This document shows, piece by piece, positions 62,950-64,000 of a DNA stretch of 64,000 nucleotides. The notes beneath the pieces were generated by a model. That model ran no database searches and was not told the origin of the DNA. It saw nothing but the letters and a program-made list of their open reading frames with translations. A program made the translations under genes and the position numbers. Source of the stretch: Scytonema millei VB511283. GTDB taxonomy: Bacteria; Cyanobacteriota; Cyanobacteriia; Cyanobacteriales; Chroococcidiopsidaceae. Positions within the stretch are counted from its first letter, which is position 1. Every line of letters starts with the position of its first letter. The stretch lies in contig NZ_JTJC03000008.1 of NCBI RefSeq assembly GCF_000817735.3, positions 160,736 to 224,735 on the forward strand, given 5' to 3'.

Positions 62950-63891
62950 ATGATTTTAGACAATCGTTCCGTAGTTCGTAAGGTTTTACTGATAACTTTA
63001 TTACTCAACTTATTTGTGATGGCGTTGAAAGCCACAATAGGTTGGTGGACGGGTTCGCTCAGTTTATTAGCCGATGCTTTGCATAGTATCACGGATAGCG
63101 CCAATAACGTTTTGGGATTAATTACCAGTCGCTTTTCTTCTCCCCGACCAGATCGAGATCATCCCTACGGGCATCAAAAATTTGAAGCCGTAGGAGCTTT
63201 AGGTATAGCTGCCTTTTTAGGCATTGCTTGCTTTGAAATTTTACAAGGAGCGATCGAGCGAATTTTTAATGGGATTCAGCCAGTAAAAATTACTGAATCA
63301 GAGTTGTGGTTGCTACTGATTGTTTTGGGAGTGAATATTTTCGTGACTTTTTACGAACGTCGCGAGGGTCAAAGGGTAGGCAGTCCGATTTTGATTGCCG
63401 ATGCTAAACACACTATGAGCGATGTCTGGGTGACGATTACCGTGTTAGCAGGATTGATTGGTATTTGGCAGGGACGAGTTTTAAATCTGCCTCAACTTCA
63501 ATGGTTAGACATAATTTTGGCGTTTCCCGTTGCCTTATTAGTGTTTTGGAGTGGTTGGCAGGTGATTAAGGAAAATTTACCTTGGTTGGTCGATGAAATC
63601 GCGATCGCCCCCGAAGCAATCCACGCGATCGCCATGTCCGTACCTGGGGTGGTTAACTGTCACGATATTGCCTCCCGTGGTTTACTAGGGCGACAAGTCT
63701 TTATTGAAATGCATTTAATTGTCGATGCTGCTGATGTGGATACTGCCCACCGGATCACTGAAGCCGTAGAAGCCAAACTGGAAGAGAAATTTAGCCCCGT
63801 GCGGGTTTTAATTCACGTTGAGCCACCTGAATACAAGTCAAATAGTATTAGCTTTGATGAGGAAAGGGAGCGCACGAGCAGTGACCAGTGA
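62950..63891 (+). CDS. Cation diffusion facilitator (CDF) metal transporter
   Basis: A divalent-metal/proton antiporter of the inner membrane (313 residues), commonly exporting Zn, Co, Mn, Fe or similar. Six helices are visible in about 10-210. The metal-site residues are in LLADALHSITDSANN (TM2: D, H, D) and LIADAKHTMSDVWV (TM5: D, H, D). The cytoplasmic C-terminal domain follows (about 215-300). TM2 reads D..H..D and TM5 reads HxxxD. The last residues (ERERTSSDQ) are encoded by a 17-mer repeat plus AGTGACC heptamers, so the original stop has been lost or moved. Metal specificity cannot be told. Confidence 0.9.
   Translation: MILDNRSVVRKVLLITLLLNLFVMALKATIGWWTGSLSLLADALHSITDSANNVLGLITSRFSSPRPDRDHPYGHQKFEAVGALGIAAFLGIACFEILQGAIERIFNGIQPVKITESELWLLLIVLGVNIFVTFYERREGQRVGSPILIADAKHTMSDVWVTITVLAGLIGIWQGRVLNLPQLQWLDIILAFPVALLVFWSGWQVIKENLPWLVDEIAIAPEAIHAIAMSVPGVVNCHDIASRGLLGRQVFIEMHLIVDAADVDTAHRITEAVEAKLEEKFSPVRVLIHVEPPEYKSNSISFDEERERTSSDQ
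63866..63882 (+). repeat. 17-mer repeat GGGAGCGCACGAGCAGT (copy 3, inside the CDF gene end)
   Basis: An identical copy to 13738 and 51121, here in the coding sequence of the transporter C-terminus and directly followed by heptamers. Confidence 0.75.
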
Positions 63892-63985
63892 CCAGTTATC
63901 AGTGACCAGTGACTCCTGACCAGTTAACAATCCACTACACCCCACACCCCACACCCCACACCCCACACCCCACACCCTATCTACT
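63882..63985. repeat. Heptamer tracts AGTGACC, AGTTATC and CCCACAC
   Basis: AGTGACC/AGTTATC units (about 63880-63920), then CCCACAC repeated about six times (about 63940-63977). The tract includes the stop codon of the CDF gene. Confidence 0.88.
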
Positions 63986-64000
63986 ACTAGCCACTAGCCA

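Overview
The window is chromosomal DNA from a cyanobacterium. The HIP1 octamer GCGATCGC and its core CGATCG are scattered through genes and spacers. The gene set is also typical: sufR/sufBCDS, a Ycf29-type regulator, ClpC, DnaK, a Zam/RNase II-type exonuclease beside rpmG-rpsR, PATAN/DUF4388 proteins and GT2-PilZ synthases. Many 7-bp tandem repeats between genes fit a large-genome lineage (Chroococcidiopsis-like or a filamentous relative), but I see no marker that fixes the genus. There is no CRISPR array, rRNA operon, prophage or plasmid origin.

Layout. 1-6.2 kb: a frameshifted PhoD-like phosphatase, moeA, rpmG-rpsR, an RNase II-family gene and a TIGR00725 protein. 6.4-13.5 kb: a lone receiver protein, an acetoacetate decarboxylase-family protein, dnaK, a P-loop kinase, a zinc alcohol dehydrogenase, a small gene broken by a TAG codon, and an SDR oxidoreductase. 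13.8-19.5 kb: a disordered small protein, a large FHA-PAS histidine kinase and clpC. 19.6-21.1 kb: a fossil mobile region, with the N-terminal part of a tyrosine recombinase next to tRNA-Gly(UCC), cut into by a decayed IS256-family transposase. 21.3-29.0 kb: a GNAT enzyme, hisC coupled to a small hydrolase, a DUF4388 protein and two tandem glutathione-reductase paralogues. 29.4-35.2 kb: a PglK/MsbA-like ABC exporter, DUF2237 and DUF4079 proteins and a cellulose-synthase-like GT2-PilZ enzyme. 35.3-41.6 kb: sufR diverging from sufBCDS, with two clear CAAC-N6-GTTG operators. 41.6-48.8 kb: a Uma2 nuclease-family protein, a PATAN-receiver regulator and a vWA / PP2C / kinase-TPR triad. 49-57.8 kb: TolC, HlyD-like adaptor, a second GT2-PilZ synthase and two tandem GH26-like secreted hydrolases. 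57.9-64 kb: small exported and hypothetical proteins, an orphan oligopeptide-type permease, a glycine/serine-rich lipoprotein, a Ycf29-like regulator and a CDF cation transporter.

The strongest candidate system is the 49-57.8 kb cluster. It looks like a self-contained polysaccharide synthesis, export and trimming machine: an inner-membrane synthase, a periplasmic adaptor, an outer-membrane channel and two secreted glycanases. The GH26 partners suggest the polymer may be a mannan or mixed-linkage glucan rather than plain cellulose. A second synthase without these partners lies about 18 kb away.

The most unusual sequence-level signal is the repeat landscape. Nearly every simple repeat in the spacers, whatever its sequence, has a 7-bp period, and these tracts enter genes. 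They supply start or stop regions of several genes and build a 7-residue-period linker inside TolC. Two palindromic families (GTAGGGGCGGGTTT and GTAGGGTGGGC types) sit at gene ends and in some cases form terminators.
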